In this document: piece after piece, positions 35,654 to 45,365 of the stretch
How the letters are laid out: each line of letters starts with the position of its first letter
How positions within the stretch are numbered: position 1 is the first letter of the stretch
NCBI RefSeq assembly: GCF_008312935.1
Contig: NZ_VSZO01000001.1
Location: forward strand, 1,178,001 to 1,242,000
Source of the DNA: Roseiconus lacunae
Lineage (GTDB): Bacteria > Planctomycetota > Planctomycetia > Pirellulales > Pirellulaceae
Direction: 5' to 3'
DNA: 64,000 nucleotides
The notes under the pieces: generated by a model
The model's database searches: none
What the model was told of the DNA's origin: nothing
Seen by the model: the letters and a program-made list of their open reading frames with translations, nothing else
Program-made: the position numbers and the translations under genes

Positions 35654-38001
35654 TGATTGGTGTTCAGAAAAATTGGCGTTTGTCGTTGCTCGTCGTGAGC
35701 TTGCTTGTCGCTTGCACCGCCGTGCCCGCGACGGCGCAACTGCTAACGTATGCCGAATCCGGGACGCCGGAAGATCCCGGACTGGGGCTGTTGCAAGAAG
35801 ACCCGCACGACATCGTTTATTTCACCAACGGTTCGGGTGGCGGTTGGGCAAAGGTGCGGCTACTGGCCTTTCGCGAAATGCCTTCGGCGGCCGCACGCAA
35901 AGGAACACTGAAGTTTCAGATTCTGGGAATCGAAACGGATGAGTTCGTTGCAAAATGGACCGACGTCGAGCGAATCGATTTTTGGGAAACACGCCTAGAA
36001 CGCGAAGTCGCAGAACGGATCGCACGAGAAGACTTTGTCGGTGCATATCCGTTTTTATCGGTGCTGATTCGTGATTACCCGCGGCGACCGGGATTGAAGG
36101 AACTGCGTTGCGATTTTCTGTGGCGGAACGCGATCCAACGAGCACGAACGGATCAGCGAGCCGAATCGCTCGCGATGCTCGAAGAATTGCATCGATACGA
36201 TTCACGCTTCAAGCAATCCAACGTGCTCAAGGCAATCAGTGGAATCACCGATGGCTTGATGCAAGCGATGGTTGATGAAAGCGAGCTTGATGGTGCACAG
36301 CAGTTGCTCGCCCGTTTGAAAGATGACTACGGTGATTTTGATCTGACCGCGATTACGAAATGGGACGATCAGTTCCTCAAAATGGCGCTCGAAAAACGTA
36401 GCGAAGCGATCGCCGCCGTCCGAGCAAAAGATTACCGTTCGGCAAGAAAGCTGGCGCGAGAGAGTTTGTACCTCAAACCAGACATCGAAAACGGCCAAGA
36501 GCTTGTCAAAAAGATCGACGAGATCTATCCGCTGATTACCGTCGGTGTGCTGCAGGCCGCTCGAAAGTACGATCCCGTTCGAATGGATAATTGGGCGGCC
36601 CGTCGGGCAGGGCGATTGCTGTACCGCAACCTGTTCGAGATCCAAGGAGCCGCGCCCGAGGGTGGCGAGTACGACTTCTTATTCGGAACCGCACGCACCA
36701 ACCCGGACCGGACGGAACTCGAACTGGTACTCGATACGAATAAGCTTGCTTCACCGTTAAACAAAATCGAGATCGACGTCTTGGCGGATCACTTGACCAA
36801 GCGAGCCCTGCCGGAATCAGAAACGTATTTTTCGCCGTGGGCGGCGGCCGTGACGGGGATCGGAATCGAGAGTCCCGAACGTGCTAAATGTGTGCTCCGT
36901 CGGCCGCATGTCTTGCCAACATGTTTGTTGCAACTGAACGTCGATGCCAGTTGGTTCGGCGGCGAAAAAGGTGGGCCGACCGGCGACTACTTTGTCGACT
37001 CGGTAGACGAAAAAGAAACACGTTTCATGCTGACCGAAGCAGCACGACGGGCCAACAGCGATGACAGTAAGCCTCGTGAAATTGTCGAAGTACGCTGTGA
37101 GTCGGGAAGTGATGCGGTATCCAAATTGCTTTCCGGAGAAGTCGACGTTCTCGATCAGCTGTTCCCCGCCGATGCGCTGGCACTTAAACAACGCCGGGAA
37201 ATCAAAGTCGTCGAGTACCCGTTGCCGACGATCCACATGCTGATCCCCTGTTCGGATCACGAATTCATTACCGACAAAAACTTTCGACGGGCACTACTGT
37301 ACGGGATCAATCGTGACGACATCCTCAACGGCGAACTGCTGGAAAACAAACGCTTTGATGGTTGCCGCGTTTTAAGCGGACCGTTTCCGGCAGGGCTCAG
37401 TCAGGAGGACCCACTGGGATACGCCTACGACGCATCGATCCTGCCGCGACCGTTCGAACCGAGTTTGGCAAAGCTACTCGTCGAACTGAGCAAGAACCTC
37501 AAGAATGCCGAAGCGGAACGCAAGAAAGAGCCACCACCGAAGCTCCGCAAAATTCGTCTCGCCTTTCCGGCTGATAACTTGTCTCGGGTTGCATGCGAAG
37601 CGATCAAAAGCCAGTGGCAGTTGATCGGCTTGGAAGTCGAATTGGTGCAGCTTCCGATCGGCGAAACGTATCCGGAACCGGACACGGCAGACTTAGTGTA
37701 TGTTTCTGCGGCGATTTGGGAGCCGATCATCGATGCACGACGGTTACTCGGTCCCAACGGGTTGGCCAAGAGCGAAGATCAGTTGGTCGGCCTAGGTCTT
37801 CGCCGACTTGAGGAAGCACTGAATTGGAAAGAAGTACGCGATCGCTTGCTGGACTTACACGCGATCTCGCACCATGAGCTTCCGGTTCTTCCGCTTTGGC
37901 AAATGGTGGAATCGTTTGCCTACCGTAGGTCACTTTCCGGCATGGGAAATCGAATCGTGTCGCTGTATCAGAACGCCGATAATTGGAGGCTGGACCATTG
38001 A
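35653..38001 (+). CDS. Family 5 extracellular solute-binding protein, orphan
   Basis: A 782-residue exported protein. The ATG at 35653 overlaps the upstream stop and follows GGGGGAG. A signal peptide ends near ATAQ. Residues about 25-290 form a helical domain not typical of the family. The SBP_bac_5 (DppA/OppA-like) region starts near PVRMDNWAARRAGRLLYRNL and includes FRRALLYGINRDDIL and a late VYVSAAIWEP segment. No ABC permease or ATPase is nearby, so it may not serve classical peptide import. Linked by overlapping stops and starts to the propeller upstream and to the unknown protein downstream. Confidence 0.82.
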   Translation: MIGVQKNWRLSLLVVSLLVACTAVPATAQLLTYAESGTPEDPGLGLLQEDPHDIVYFTNGSGGGWAKVRLLAFREMPSAAARKGTLKFQILGIETDEFVAKWTDVERIDFWETRLEREVAERIAREDFVGAYPFLSVLIRDYPRRPGLKELRCDFLWRNAIQRARTDQRAESLAMLEELHRYDSRFKQSNVLKAISGITDGLMQAMVDESELDGAQQLLARLKDDYGDFDLTAITKWDDQFLKMALEKRSEAIAAVRAKDYRSARKLARESLYLKPDIENGQELVKKIDEIYPLITVGVLQAARKYDPVRMDNWAARRAGRLLYRNLFEIQGAAPEGGEYDFLFGTARTNPDRTELELVLDTNKLASPLNKIEIDVLADHLTKRALPESETYFSPWAAAVTGIGIESPERAKCVLRRPHVLPTCLLQLNVDASWFGGEKGGPTGDYFVDSVDEKETRFMLTEAARRANSDDSKPREIVEVRCESGSDAVSKLLSGEVDVLDQLFPADALALKQRREIKVVEYPLPTIHMLIPCSDHEFITDKNFRRALLYGINRDDILNGELLENKRFDGCRVLSGPFPAGLSQEDPLGYAYDASILPRPFEPSLAKLLVELSKNLKNAEAERKKEPPPKLRKIRLAFPADNLSRVACEAIKSQWQLIGLEVELVQLPIGETYPEPDTADLVYVSAAIWEPIIDARRLLGPNGLAKSEDQLVGLGLRRLEEALNWKEVRDRLLDLHAISHHELPVLPLWQMVESFAYRRSLSGMGNRIVSLYQNADNWRLDH

Positions 38002-39848
38002 TTCGATACCGTTCCGCCATCCACTGGGTTGCTTTCGTCGCGGGATTGATCGTGTCGTTCCACGTTGCAGCGTTAACGCTGTGTTCGACGGCGATCGCCC
38101 AGGACGCACCCGCCGCCGAATCGGCAGCAGATGAGTTTGAATTTTTCGAGGAAGAACTACCTTGGGATTACAAACCGTATAAGGTGCTGATCTGGATCGC
38201 TTCTCGCGACACGCGATATGACGTCGATCAGTTACGAGAGCCATTGCTTGAGTATCTTGATCGTGATTTCTTCTCGATTTGGCAAACCGACGTTGCTCTT
38301 GCGCCGACTTCCGTAGCGACCGCGGCGTTCCGGTCGATGGACACGATGACTTACGATACGATCGCCTCATCCGATCCGGTCATCGCGGTCAAACGAACGC
38401 ACGACGATGCCGTTCGGATCCAGTCGGTGATCAGTCTTCCTAGTTACGTGTCTTCGATCCTTGCGACCGAAGGTTTGGTCAAGCAAATCAAGCATCGCGC
38501 CGCTGCCGGTGGGGACCCAACCTTCGGTGGTGCCGATCAGTTATTTAAAGCAAACGAGAACGATCCGGCGCAGTTGATCGAACGTTGGGCGGATCCGCAA
38601 ACCGAAGCGGTATTGGTCAGTCGTGGCCGTGCCTCGCTGCTGGAAAACCCGAAAGCCAAACTACTGACACTGCCGATCGATGACTTGATTTCTAAGGCAG
38701 TCGATACGTACGACAAGATTTTCATCGTTCGTGTCACCGATGAAGCGGGTGTCAGTGAAGTGTCCGCCGTCGAAATGGAAACATTGATGCAGGCCTTTGG
38801 TCCGGTCGCGACGTCGTCGTTTTTGTCATCCGTTGACCTTCCAGCCGTCATCGCACATACGGTCACCGAATCGTTTTCTCCGATGGTTCGTATCGACGAC
38901 GCCGGGACGAAATCAGCCACGGGAATGATTCGCGCCTCGCGTTTAATCTCCGACAGTGACTCACCGGCGAACGTTTCCGTTGGCGATGTCTTACAACCGA
39001 TGATTCGCAAGAATGATCGAAACGGCAAGCCAATCGCGATCGGTAAGATCGAGTGGGCATACCTATTGGCAACCGAACGTGATGGTCCGAATGTCAAAAT
39101 GGATTTCTATTCGGGAATGGCGGGTGGACTGTCCGGGCGTGCGAACAGCCGGACGTTTAAGATGGCGCGACTGCTTAAGCCCAAGTTGCCTGACACGACG
39201 CTGCGGCTACATGCCAAGGGTGATCCGGATCTTCCGTTGATCGGTTACGAGCTTTATCAACGAGAGTTGCAGGGAAAATCGATGACGTTCGTCGGTCGAA
39301 CAGATTGGAACGGTCGATTGGTGATCCCGCAAAGCGAAGACCCGCTGCGTTTGTTGTATGTGAAAAACGGCGGCGCCGTGCTGGCGCGACTCCCCGTCGT
39401 TCCCGGCAATACGCCTCTCGAAGTCGCCGACCTGACCGGTGATGACATCCGTCTGCAGGCGGAAGCGTATATTCGTGGTGTCCAGAACGCAATCATTGAC
39501 TTGGTCGCGATTCGGAAGCTGCTCGCGGCGCGAATCAGGATGCGTCTGCGGCGAGGCGAAATTGAACAAGCCGAGGAGATGTTGAACACGCTGCGTGATC
39601 GCCCGACCAACGAAGAACTCGCCAACGATATGGGCCGCAAGCAAGGTTTGTATCTGAAAGAGATTGGGAATCGAAACGCCAATCAGCGTCGCAAGGTCGA
39701 CTTGATGTTCAAGGAAACACGCGAGATGTTGGGCAAGCAAATCAATCCAACGATCATTCGAGAATTGGAGTTGGACCTTGAGACGGCACGTGCGAACGGA
39801 GGCAAGCTGCCACCGGAAGAGGACGCGGAAGAACCCGCCGGCAGCTAA
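37998..39848 (+). CDS. Secreted protein of unknown function, last gene of the ExbB/ExbD operon
   Basis: A 616-residue protein. The TTG at 37998 is chosen because GGAGG lies 8 nt upstream and it overlaps the previous stop (TTGA). A signal peptide (about residues 1-35, ending STAIAQ) is followed by an acidic segment and YKVLIWIASRDTRYDVDQLR. The C-terminal about 130 residues are helical and charged (ARIRMRLRRGEIEQAEEMLN). I recognise no family. Because three consecutive genes overlap (32282-39848), the propeller, the solute-binding protein and this protein are probably made in fixed ratio. Confidence 0.75.
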   Translation: MIRYRSAIHWVAFVAGLIVSFHVAALTLCSTAIAQDAPAAESAADEFEFFEEELPWDYKPYKVLIWIASRDTRYDVDQLREPLLEYLDRDFFSIWQTDVALAPTSVATAAFRSMDTMTYDTIASSDPVIAVKRTHDDAVRIQSVISLPSYVSSILATEGLVKQIKHRAAAGGDPTFGGADQLFKANENDPAQLIERWADPQTEAVLVSRGRASLLENPKAKLLTLPIDDLISKAVDTYDKIFIVRVTDEAGVSEVSAVEMETLMQAFGPVATSSFLSSVDLPAVIAHTVTESFSPMVRIDDAGTKSATGMIRASRLISDSDSPANVSVGDVLQPMIRKNDRNGKPIAIGKIEWAYLLATERDGPNVKMDFYSGMAGGLSGRANSRTFKMARLLKPKLPDTTLRLHAKGDPDLPLIGYELYQRELQGKSMTFVGRTDWNGRLVIPQSEDPLRLLYVKNGGAVLARLPVVPGNTPLEVADLTGDDIRLQAEAYIRGVQNAIIDLVAIRKLLAARIRMRLRRGEIEQAEEMLNTLRDRPTNEELANDMGRKQGLYLKEIGNRNANQRRKVDLMFKETREMLGKQINPTIIRELELDLETARANGGKLPPEEDAEEPAGS

Positions 39849-40036
39849 TGCGATGGTCCGGCTGATCCGATGATCGAATGGGAACGCTGCGTTCCGCGCC
39901 GATTTACAACCGATTAGCCGTCCGCGTAGCGTCGGGCCCGCGTCGTCGAATGCGGCCCGAAGCAGGACCCGCGGCTAGCGCCGTCGGCTCACAAGCTGGC
40001 ATGCATCGGTGCTTCGTGAGGGGCAAGGCGTTTGCA

Positions 40037-40705
40037 TTATCCCAGCAACCGTTTGACCATCTCTAAACGTTGCTCAGAAACCGTGGTCCGCTTGGGTAAC
40101 CGCTGTAGTCGTGTTTGTTCACGTTCGAGATACGCGATAAAGTCAGGCGTTCGGCGACGGATCAAAATCGGACCGAAATGTAACGCAATCTTCCGATCAA
40201 GTTCGCTGGTTGTGATCGAGGCGTAGATTTTGTCAGCGGAGGTGCCGCTGACCGACTTTCGAAAACGTTGGATCATATAGGGATGTTTGTCAAAGACGAA
40301 GTCTTCGTCGTCTAATTCAAAACCGGCTTCGATCGCCCATCGCCGAACCAAATCGGGATGATCATTCGGTGCCGTGATGACAACCCTTGGAACTCGATCT
40401 GGAAATTGACTCAGGATTTCGGCGATCAAACGGCCGCCCATTCCGCACAGGCTCACGCTATCGCCTTCGCCTTCGGTCAAGCCACCAAGTCCATCGGCTA
40501 GTCGCACGTCGGTATTCAAACCGGCGAGTGTACGGCAGGAGTTCTGATAGGGCGTCTCTGTTTTTTCGATTGCGATGCCGAGTTTGATCTGGCCGGATCG
40601 CAGCAACCATCGCAACAGATACCCATGGTCGGATCCGACATCCACGTGAATCGGACCGGGGACGAAACGGGACACCGCTGCTAACCGTCGATCAAGTTTG
40701 GTCAC
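40037..40705 (-). CDS. trmK: tRNA (adenine(22)-N(1))-methyltransferase, TrmK-type
   Basis: A 222-residue SAM-dependent methyltransferase. The SAM-binding motif VDVGSDHGYL at residues 21-30 and the later LCGMGGRLIAEIL and ITAPNDHPDLVRRW are characteristic of TrmK, which makes m1A22 in tRNA. The GTG start at 40705 overlaps the stop of the NagB-PIG-L gene, so it is the last gene of an overlapping minus-strand operon. The link to amino-sugar metabolism is probably only transcriptional. Family assignment is from motif recognition. Confidence 0.85.
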   Translation of the reverse strand: MTKLDRRLAAVSRFVPGPIHVDVGSDHGYLLRWLLRSGQIKLGIAIEKTETPYQNSCRTLAGLNTDVRLADGLGGLTEGEGDSVSLCGMGGRLIAEILSQFPDRVPRVVITAPNDHPDLVRRWAIEAGFELDDEDFVFDKHPYMIQRFRKSVSGTSADKIYASITTSELDRKIALHFGPILIRRRTPDFIAYLEREQTRLQRLPKRTTVSEQRLEMVKRLLG

Positions 40706-42633
40706 GACTGATTATCCGATTCAAAGCCCTTCCATCGCACGAAGCCCTCGATGGCTTGGTACTGGGCCAGACCGAGGCGATCGTAAATGTTGGCCGTTTG
40801 GGCGTTGCGTGCTTCGGCTCGTTGCCAGAATTCGCGGGCGTCGGATCCGGGGAAGAGGGCACGATCTTTTTGCGACTCGTGCTTGAAGATCGCATCTCGT
40901 TTCCGATCGACTTCCTGCGGGCTTAGCGGAACCGCCATCTCAATTTCATGGGGTGCCCATTCTTGCCAAGCACCGCGATACAACCAAATGACACAGGACT
41001 GGAACCAGTCGTCGTTGCGACATACCTCGCACGCGGCAAAGATGATGTCGATACAGACTCGGTGAGTTCCATGGGGGTCGCTTAAATCCCCGGCCGCGTA
41101 GATTTGATGTGGCTTGATCGATCGCAGCAGATCAACCGTGATCTGGATGTCTTCGGCGCCAAAAGGATTCTTTCGCACCTTTCCGGTTTCGTAAAATGGC
41201 AGGTCGAGGTGATGCAAGCGATCATCGTGAACACCGCAGACACGTGCCCCGGCGGCGGCTTCACCACGTCGGATCAAACCTTTCAGTTTTTGCACCTCGC
41301 CGATGTCGATGCTCCCCGCGGTTTTGTTTTGCAACGCATCAACCATCTTAGATGTCAGTTGCCGGCACGGTTCGGTCATGACATCGTACTGTTCGCAAAA
41401 GTCGACGACGAATTCGGCGAATCGGAGTGCGTCGTCATCGAAGACGGCCAGGTTACCTGACGTTTGGTAGGCGACGTGGACTTCGTGATTCTGATCGGCG
41501 AGACGCGTGAGTGTTCCTCCCATCGAGATCACATCGTCGTCAGGGTGCGGTGAAAACAGTACGACCCGCTTTGGAAATACGGTGTTGGGCTGATCAGGCT
41601 TTCCGGCTGGCCATCCGGTGATCGTGTTTTGCAAGTAGCGAAACACACTCAAATTGATCTCGTAGGCCGAACCATATTCGGCGAGTAGGCTTTGAAGCCC
41701 GTTGTTGTTGTAGTCCGCATCGGTCAGCATCAGGACAGGCTTTTCGACCGATTGCGAGAGTGCGATGACTGCACGGCGGACAAGGATGTCATCCCATTTG
41801 ACTTCGTCGACCAGCCAGGGAGCACGGAACGCTTCGAGGTTCGCCGCCGCTGCGCTATCAAGAAAGAATTCGACGTCGTCGTGCTGCTGCAAAAATGTCG
41901 CCGGAACAGAGGGAGCGACCTCGCCTTCGACGGCACGGGCGACGATCGAGGCTTTGCCTTCACCGAAGGCGAGCAAGATAATCCGGCGCGCGTCCAGGAT
42001 CGTTCCGACCCCCATTGTGATCGCTCGGCGTGGAACGTTCTCGACTCCGAAAAAGTTGCTTGCCGAATCGATCCGAGTGATCGCATCGAGCGTGATCGGG
42101 CGGGTGCGGGAATCGGTGCCTGAACCAGGTTCGTTGAACCCGATGTGTCCCGTGCGGCCGATCCCTAATAGCAGCATGTCGATGCCGCCCATTTCATCGA
42201 TGCGATTCTCGAACTTCAAGCAGTAATCTGATAGTTGGTCTTGGCTGATCGTTCCATCGGGAACAAATATTCGATCGCGGGGGACATCGATATGATCGAG
42301 TAGATGTTCGTAGATAAACCTGACATGGCTTTGCAAACATTCCGGCGTCATCGGCAGGAACTCGTCCAATACGAAAACCGCCACGTTTTCAAAAGACAAG
42401 CCTTGCTCTTGATGCATCCGCACCAGTGCCGAGTAGACTTTGACCACGGTCGAGCCGGTCGCCAAGCCCAAGATGCAGGTGCGGCCTTCGGCGGCGCGAC
42501 TGCGGACCAGCGTTGCGATTTCCTGAGCCGCGGCTTCGCTGGCATCGCGAGCTTCGGGAAAAACGCGGTAGGGAATCGATGTCGGCGAGTTGCCGGTTGG
42601 GAAACCGCGTTGCCGTTTAGAATCAAGTCTCAT
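40702..42633 (-). CDS. NagB-like glucosamine-6-phosphate deaminase fused to a PIG-L deacetylase
   Basis: A 643-residue two-domain enzyme. The N-terminal NagB-like domain (about 20-290) has LGLATGSTVVKVY (55-67), the FVLDEF catalytic segment (87-92) and LLGIGRTGHIGFNEPGS (155-171). The C-terminal PIG-L/LmbE domain starts near residue 355 with the zinc motif SPHPDDD (361-367) and contains DPHGTHR near 565. The combination would deacetylate an N-acetylglucosaminyl substrate and isomerise/deaminate the amino sugar phosphate. Similar fusions exist in Bacteroidetes and Planctomycetes. It lies downstream of a ROK sugar kinase, which fits amino-sugar catabolism. Confidence 0.88.
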   Translation of the reverse strand: MRLDSKRQRGFPTGNSPTSIPYRVFPEARDASEAAAQEIATLVRSRAAEGRTCILGLATGSTVVKVYSALVRMHQEQGLSFENVAVFVLDEFLPMTPECLQSHVRFIYEHLLDHIDVPRDRIFVPDGTISQDQLSDYCLKFENRIDEMGGIDMLLLGIGRTGHIGFNEPGSGTDSRTRPITLDAITRIDSASNFFGVENVPRRAITMGVGTILDARRIILLAFGEGKASIVARAVEGEVAPSVPATFLQQHDDVEFFLDSAAAANLEAFRAPWLVDEVKWDDILVRRAVIALSQSVEKPVLMLTDADYNNNGLQSLLAEYGSAYEINLSVFRYLQNTITGWPAGKPDQPNTVFPKRVVLFSPHPDDDVISMGGTLTRLADQNHEVHVAYQTSGNLAVFDDDALRFAEFVVDFCEQYDVMTEPCRQLTSKMVDALQNKTAGSIDIGEVQKLKGLIRRGEAAAGARVCGVHDDRLHHLDLPFYETGKVRKNPFGAEDIQITVDLLRSIKPHQIYAAGDLSDPHGTHRVCIDIIFAACEVCRNDDWFQSCVIWLYRGAWQEWAPHEIEMAVPLSPQEVDRKRDAIFKHESQKDRALFPGSDAREFWQRAEARNAQTANIYDRLGLAQYQAIEGFVRWKGFESDNQS

Positions 42634-42825
42634 GTTGGTTTCTCAAGATGATGGCCGATAATCGTTGGTTTGCTTCGGCTTGCGATGATAAAAATGGATT
42701 CGGTGACGCTGATGACTGGCCAGCGTCAGTCACCGGACGAATGCCAACCGTGCCGCATTGGTAGGTGTCAGCGAGCCGCGCGTCGCCAATTACCAATGCC
42801 CAAGGCAGCGGCGGCGGCTCGCAAG

Positions 42826-42859
42826 GACCACGCTTTCACGGGCTAGCCGTGCGGTGGTC
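42826..42859 (-). terminator. Hairpin just after the ROK gene
   Basis: Outer stem GACCAC / GTGGTC with an inner CACGG / CCGTG stem, a few bases beyond the ROK kinase stop on the minus strand. No T-run is evident, so it may be a processing or attenuating hairpin within the operon. Confidence 0.35.
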
Positions 42860-42862
42860 TCG

Positions 42863-43882
42863 CTATCGGAATGCGATTTGCGATGCATGTCGGGCAGCAC
42901 CAAGCATGCCCGCGTCATTACCCAAACTGGCAAAATTGATTTCGATCGTCGTACCGATTTGTTGCAGGGAAAGCCGCGCGTTCTCCTCGCGAATCGATCG
43001 CAAGAAACCGCGCCCGGTCGACGTCGCGTGGCCGCCAAACGTTACCGCACCACCAAGTAAGACTACGTCTGGGTCGGCGATGTGCGCCAACATCGAAATG
43101 GCTCTGCCAAGATAAATTGCCGTTTGCCGCACGACTTGACTGGCGATCTTGTCCCCCGCCTCAGCGGCATCGGCGATTTTCTCTGACGTCAGGTCGTCGA
43201 TCTCACGCATCAGCGACTCTTGCGAAGACTCGGCGAGCAGTTCTTGGGCGCTGCGTACGATACCGCCGGCGCCGGCGTAGGCTTCGAGGTGTCCGGGTTT
43301 TCCACATCCACATCGCCGTGCGTCAGAACCGTATTCGATCGTGACGTGTCCGATTTCTCCACCACAACCGTGTTCACCGTTGATCGGCCGACCGCCGACG
43401 ATCACGCCGCCGCCGACTCCGGTGCCGAGCGTCAAAAACGTCAGGCTGTCTGCGGGGTGTTCGCCATAGCAAGCTTCGCCAAGTGCCGCCGCGTTAGCAT
43501 CATTGATCACCGCGACAGGCTTGCCAAAGACCGATTGAAGTTCCCGGTAAAATCCGATCCCGTGCCAAGCACGCAGGTTGGCGGTTTCCATCAACGTCGC
43601 GGTCGCTTCGTCGATGACGCCAGCCATCGCTAGCCCGACCGCTTGCAGTTGCTCGAATTGGTACCCCGCACTGGTGAGTGCTTGCTCGGCAAAGCGGCGT
43701 GCCTGAATAAAGGCGTCACGCGGTTGATCGTATTCATTGGTCAGGATCGAGGTCCGCGCGATGATCTGTTCGCCTTGTAACAAACCGAGCTTGACGCTTG
43801 TCCCGCCAAGGTCGATGCCCATCACCACGGGCTCGGACTCCGTCGCTGGCATATCGATGATCGAACTGATTTGAGTGTTCAC
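42863..43882 (-). CDS. ROK-family sugar kinase (glucokinase-like)
   Basis: A 339-residue kinase of the ROK family. The phosphate-binding motif GIDLGGTSVKLG (residues 22-33), the sugar-binding region INDANAAALGE, LGTGVGGG, and the zinc-binding HVTIEYG-x5-CGCGKPGHLEAYA signature are all present. There is no N-terminal HTH, so it is an enzyme and not a NagC-type repressor. Starts at GTG with a 4-bp overlap with the upstream propeller gene. Substrate is probably glucose or an amino sugar such as N-acetylglucosamine, given the NagB-PIG-L gene downstream. Confidence 0.92.
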   Translation of the reverse strand: MNTQISSIIDMPATESEPVVMGIDLGGTSVKLGLLQGEQIIARTSILTNEYDQPRDAFIQARRFAEQALTSAGYQFEQLQAVGLAMAGVIDEATATLMETANLRAWHGIGFYRELQSVFGKPVAVINDANAAALGEACYGEHPADSLTFLTLGTGVGGGVIVGGRPINGEHGCGGEIGHVTIEYGSDARRCGCGKPGHLEAYAGAGGIVRSAQELLAESSQESLMREIDDLTSEKIADAAEAGDKIASQVVRQTAIYLGRAISMLAHIADPDVVLLGGAVTFGGHATSTGRGFLRSIREENARLSLQQIGTTIEINFASLGNDAGMLGAARHASQIAFR

Positions 43883-45174
43883 GACTTAGAAATACAGAAA
43901 AGGTGTTGTTCGCCTCGGATAAACAATTCATCGCCCGCCGGCGCCGGCGTCGCATCGATGCCTTCACCAAGCGTATTTTCCGAGACGATTTCAAAACGCT
44001 CTGAGTCCGCGATGACGACAATCGTTCCGCCGCGCCCGGTCAAATAGACATGACCACCGGCGGCGACCGGCGAGGCGTAGGTCGAACGAATGCTATTGAT
44101 TCGCTCGGCGGCATAATGCGGCTTTCCCGTGTTCGCATCCAGGCAACTAAGAATGCCGCTCTTGCCCTTGTGGAAATACAATCGACCGTCGGACAACAGG
44201 GGGGAGGCAATATCCGGTGTGTCACGATCGACCGTCCAGACGACTTTATCGGTGCCTTCGATATCGCCACGACCGCCGGGTTTGAATGCGGCCATAAACG
44301 CGCCACGGAAACCACTGCCGATGTAAACGTAGCGATCGTCGGCGACTGGCGAAGCAACCGGGCGAACGGTTTGTCCGCCACATCGCCACAGCTCGGCTCC
44401 GGTTTCAAGATCATAGGAACGAGCCGCGTTCTGTCCATTCATGATCACCTGCCGGCTTCCGTCGTGTTCGATGATCAGCGGTGTCGCCCAACAGCTTGGT
44501 TCGTCGCGAGCGGTTCTCCAAATTGTTTTGCCGGTCCGCTTGTCGAGAGCGTACAACGCGGAAGCCCCTTCATGATCCCAGGGGACAATAATCTTTTCAC
44601 CGGCTAACGTTGGCGAGCTGCCTTCGCCAAAACTGGACCGGGTTTCCATGCGACCGAAGTCTTCCCGTTTCCACACCAGTTCGCCCTTGAGCGTGTAGCA
44701 GTACAAGCCGCGCGACCCAAAATGGGCATAAACGTGTTCGCCGTCCGAGCAGGGCGACGCCGAAGCGAACCCATTGGTCGAATGAGTCTCCTGGTGCGGT
44801 GTCGCAACGACAGCGACTTTGTTCCACCGTGCTTGCCCCGAATTTCGGTCGAAACAATGGAGCTGAAAACTGAGTTCGGGAAGCGATCCTCCGCCGCGTC
44901 CGGTCGGCACTGCCGTGACAACGAACACCCGGTCATCGACTACAATCGGCGAACCCGAACCGCGTCCAGGGATTGCGACTTTCCATTTGACATTCTTATC
45001 GAGGGACCACGAAGTCGGTGGTGTCCCCTTCGACGCGACTCCGTTGCCGGTCGGACCACGCCAATGACGCCAGTCAGTCGCCGAAGCGGTCGACGAACCT
45101 AGCGAGGTGAAACCCAGGGCGGTACAGCTCAGTGCGACGAACACACAAAACGCGGCAGATAACGTTGAACGCAT
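43879..45174 (-). CDS. Secreted PQQ-type beta-propeller protein
   Basis: A 431-residue exported protein with an N-terminal signal peptide (ending about STASA) and repeated propeller motifs such as ASALYALDKRTGKTIWRTA, AARSYDLETGAELWRCGG and GILSCLDANTGKPHY. BamB-like or polysaccharide-binding propellers look the same; no dehydrogenase catalytic residues are evident. First gene of the minus-strand operon that continues with the ROK kinase through a 4-bp overlap. The coupling suggests a role in sugar acquisition, but this is inference. Confidence 0.85.
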   Translation of the reverse strand: MRSTLSAAFCVFVALSCTALGFTSLGSSTASATDWRHWRGPTGNGVASKGTPPTSWSLDKNVKWKVAIPGRGSGSPIVVDDRVFVVTAVPTGRGGGSLPELSFQLHCFDRNSGQARWNKVAVVATPHQETHSTNGFASASPCSDGEHVYAHFGSRGLYCYTLKGELVWKREDFGRMETRSSFGEGSSPTLAGEKIIVPWDHEGASALYALDKRTGKTIWRTARDEPSCWATPLIIEHDGSRQVIMNGQNAARSYDLETGAELWRCGGQTVRPVASPVADDRYVYIGSGFRGAFMAAFKPGGRGDIEGTDKVVWTVDRDTPDIASPLLSDGRLYFHKGKSGILSCLDANTGKPHYAAERINSIRSTYASPVAAGGHVYLTGRGGTIVVIADSERFEIVSENTLGEGIDATPAPAGDELFIRGEQHLFCISKS

Positions 45175-45365
45175 GGCAAAGGGTGAATCACGGTTTGAAT
45201 GAAAGGGGAAACGTGCCGCAACGACACAGTCTAAAACGCCAACAAAATGCTCTGGAAGATGCGGCCTTACAGTTTATTCCAACACCGAACCCCCTGTAAC
45301 AGTGCGTCCGAGAGTTAGTGTACGTTTGAGCCAAAACTTTGACACTTCGGTCGTGATCCGGGACG

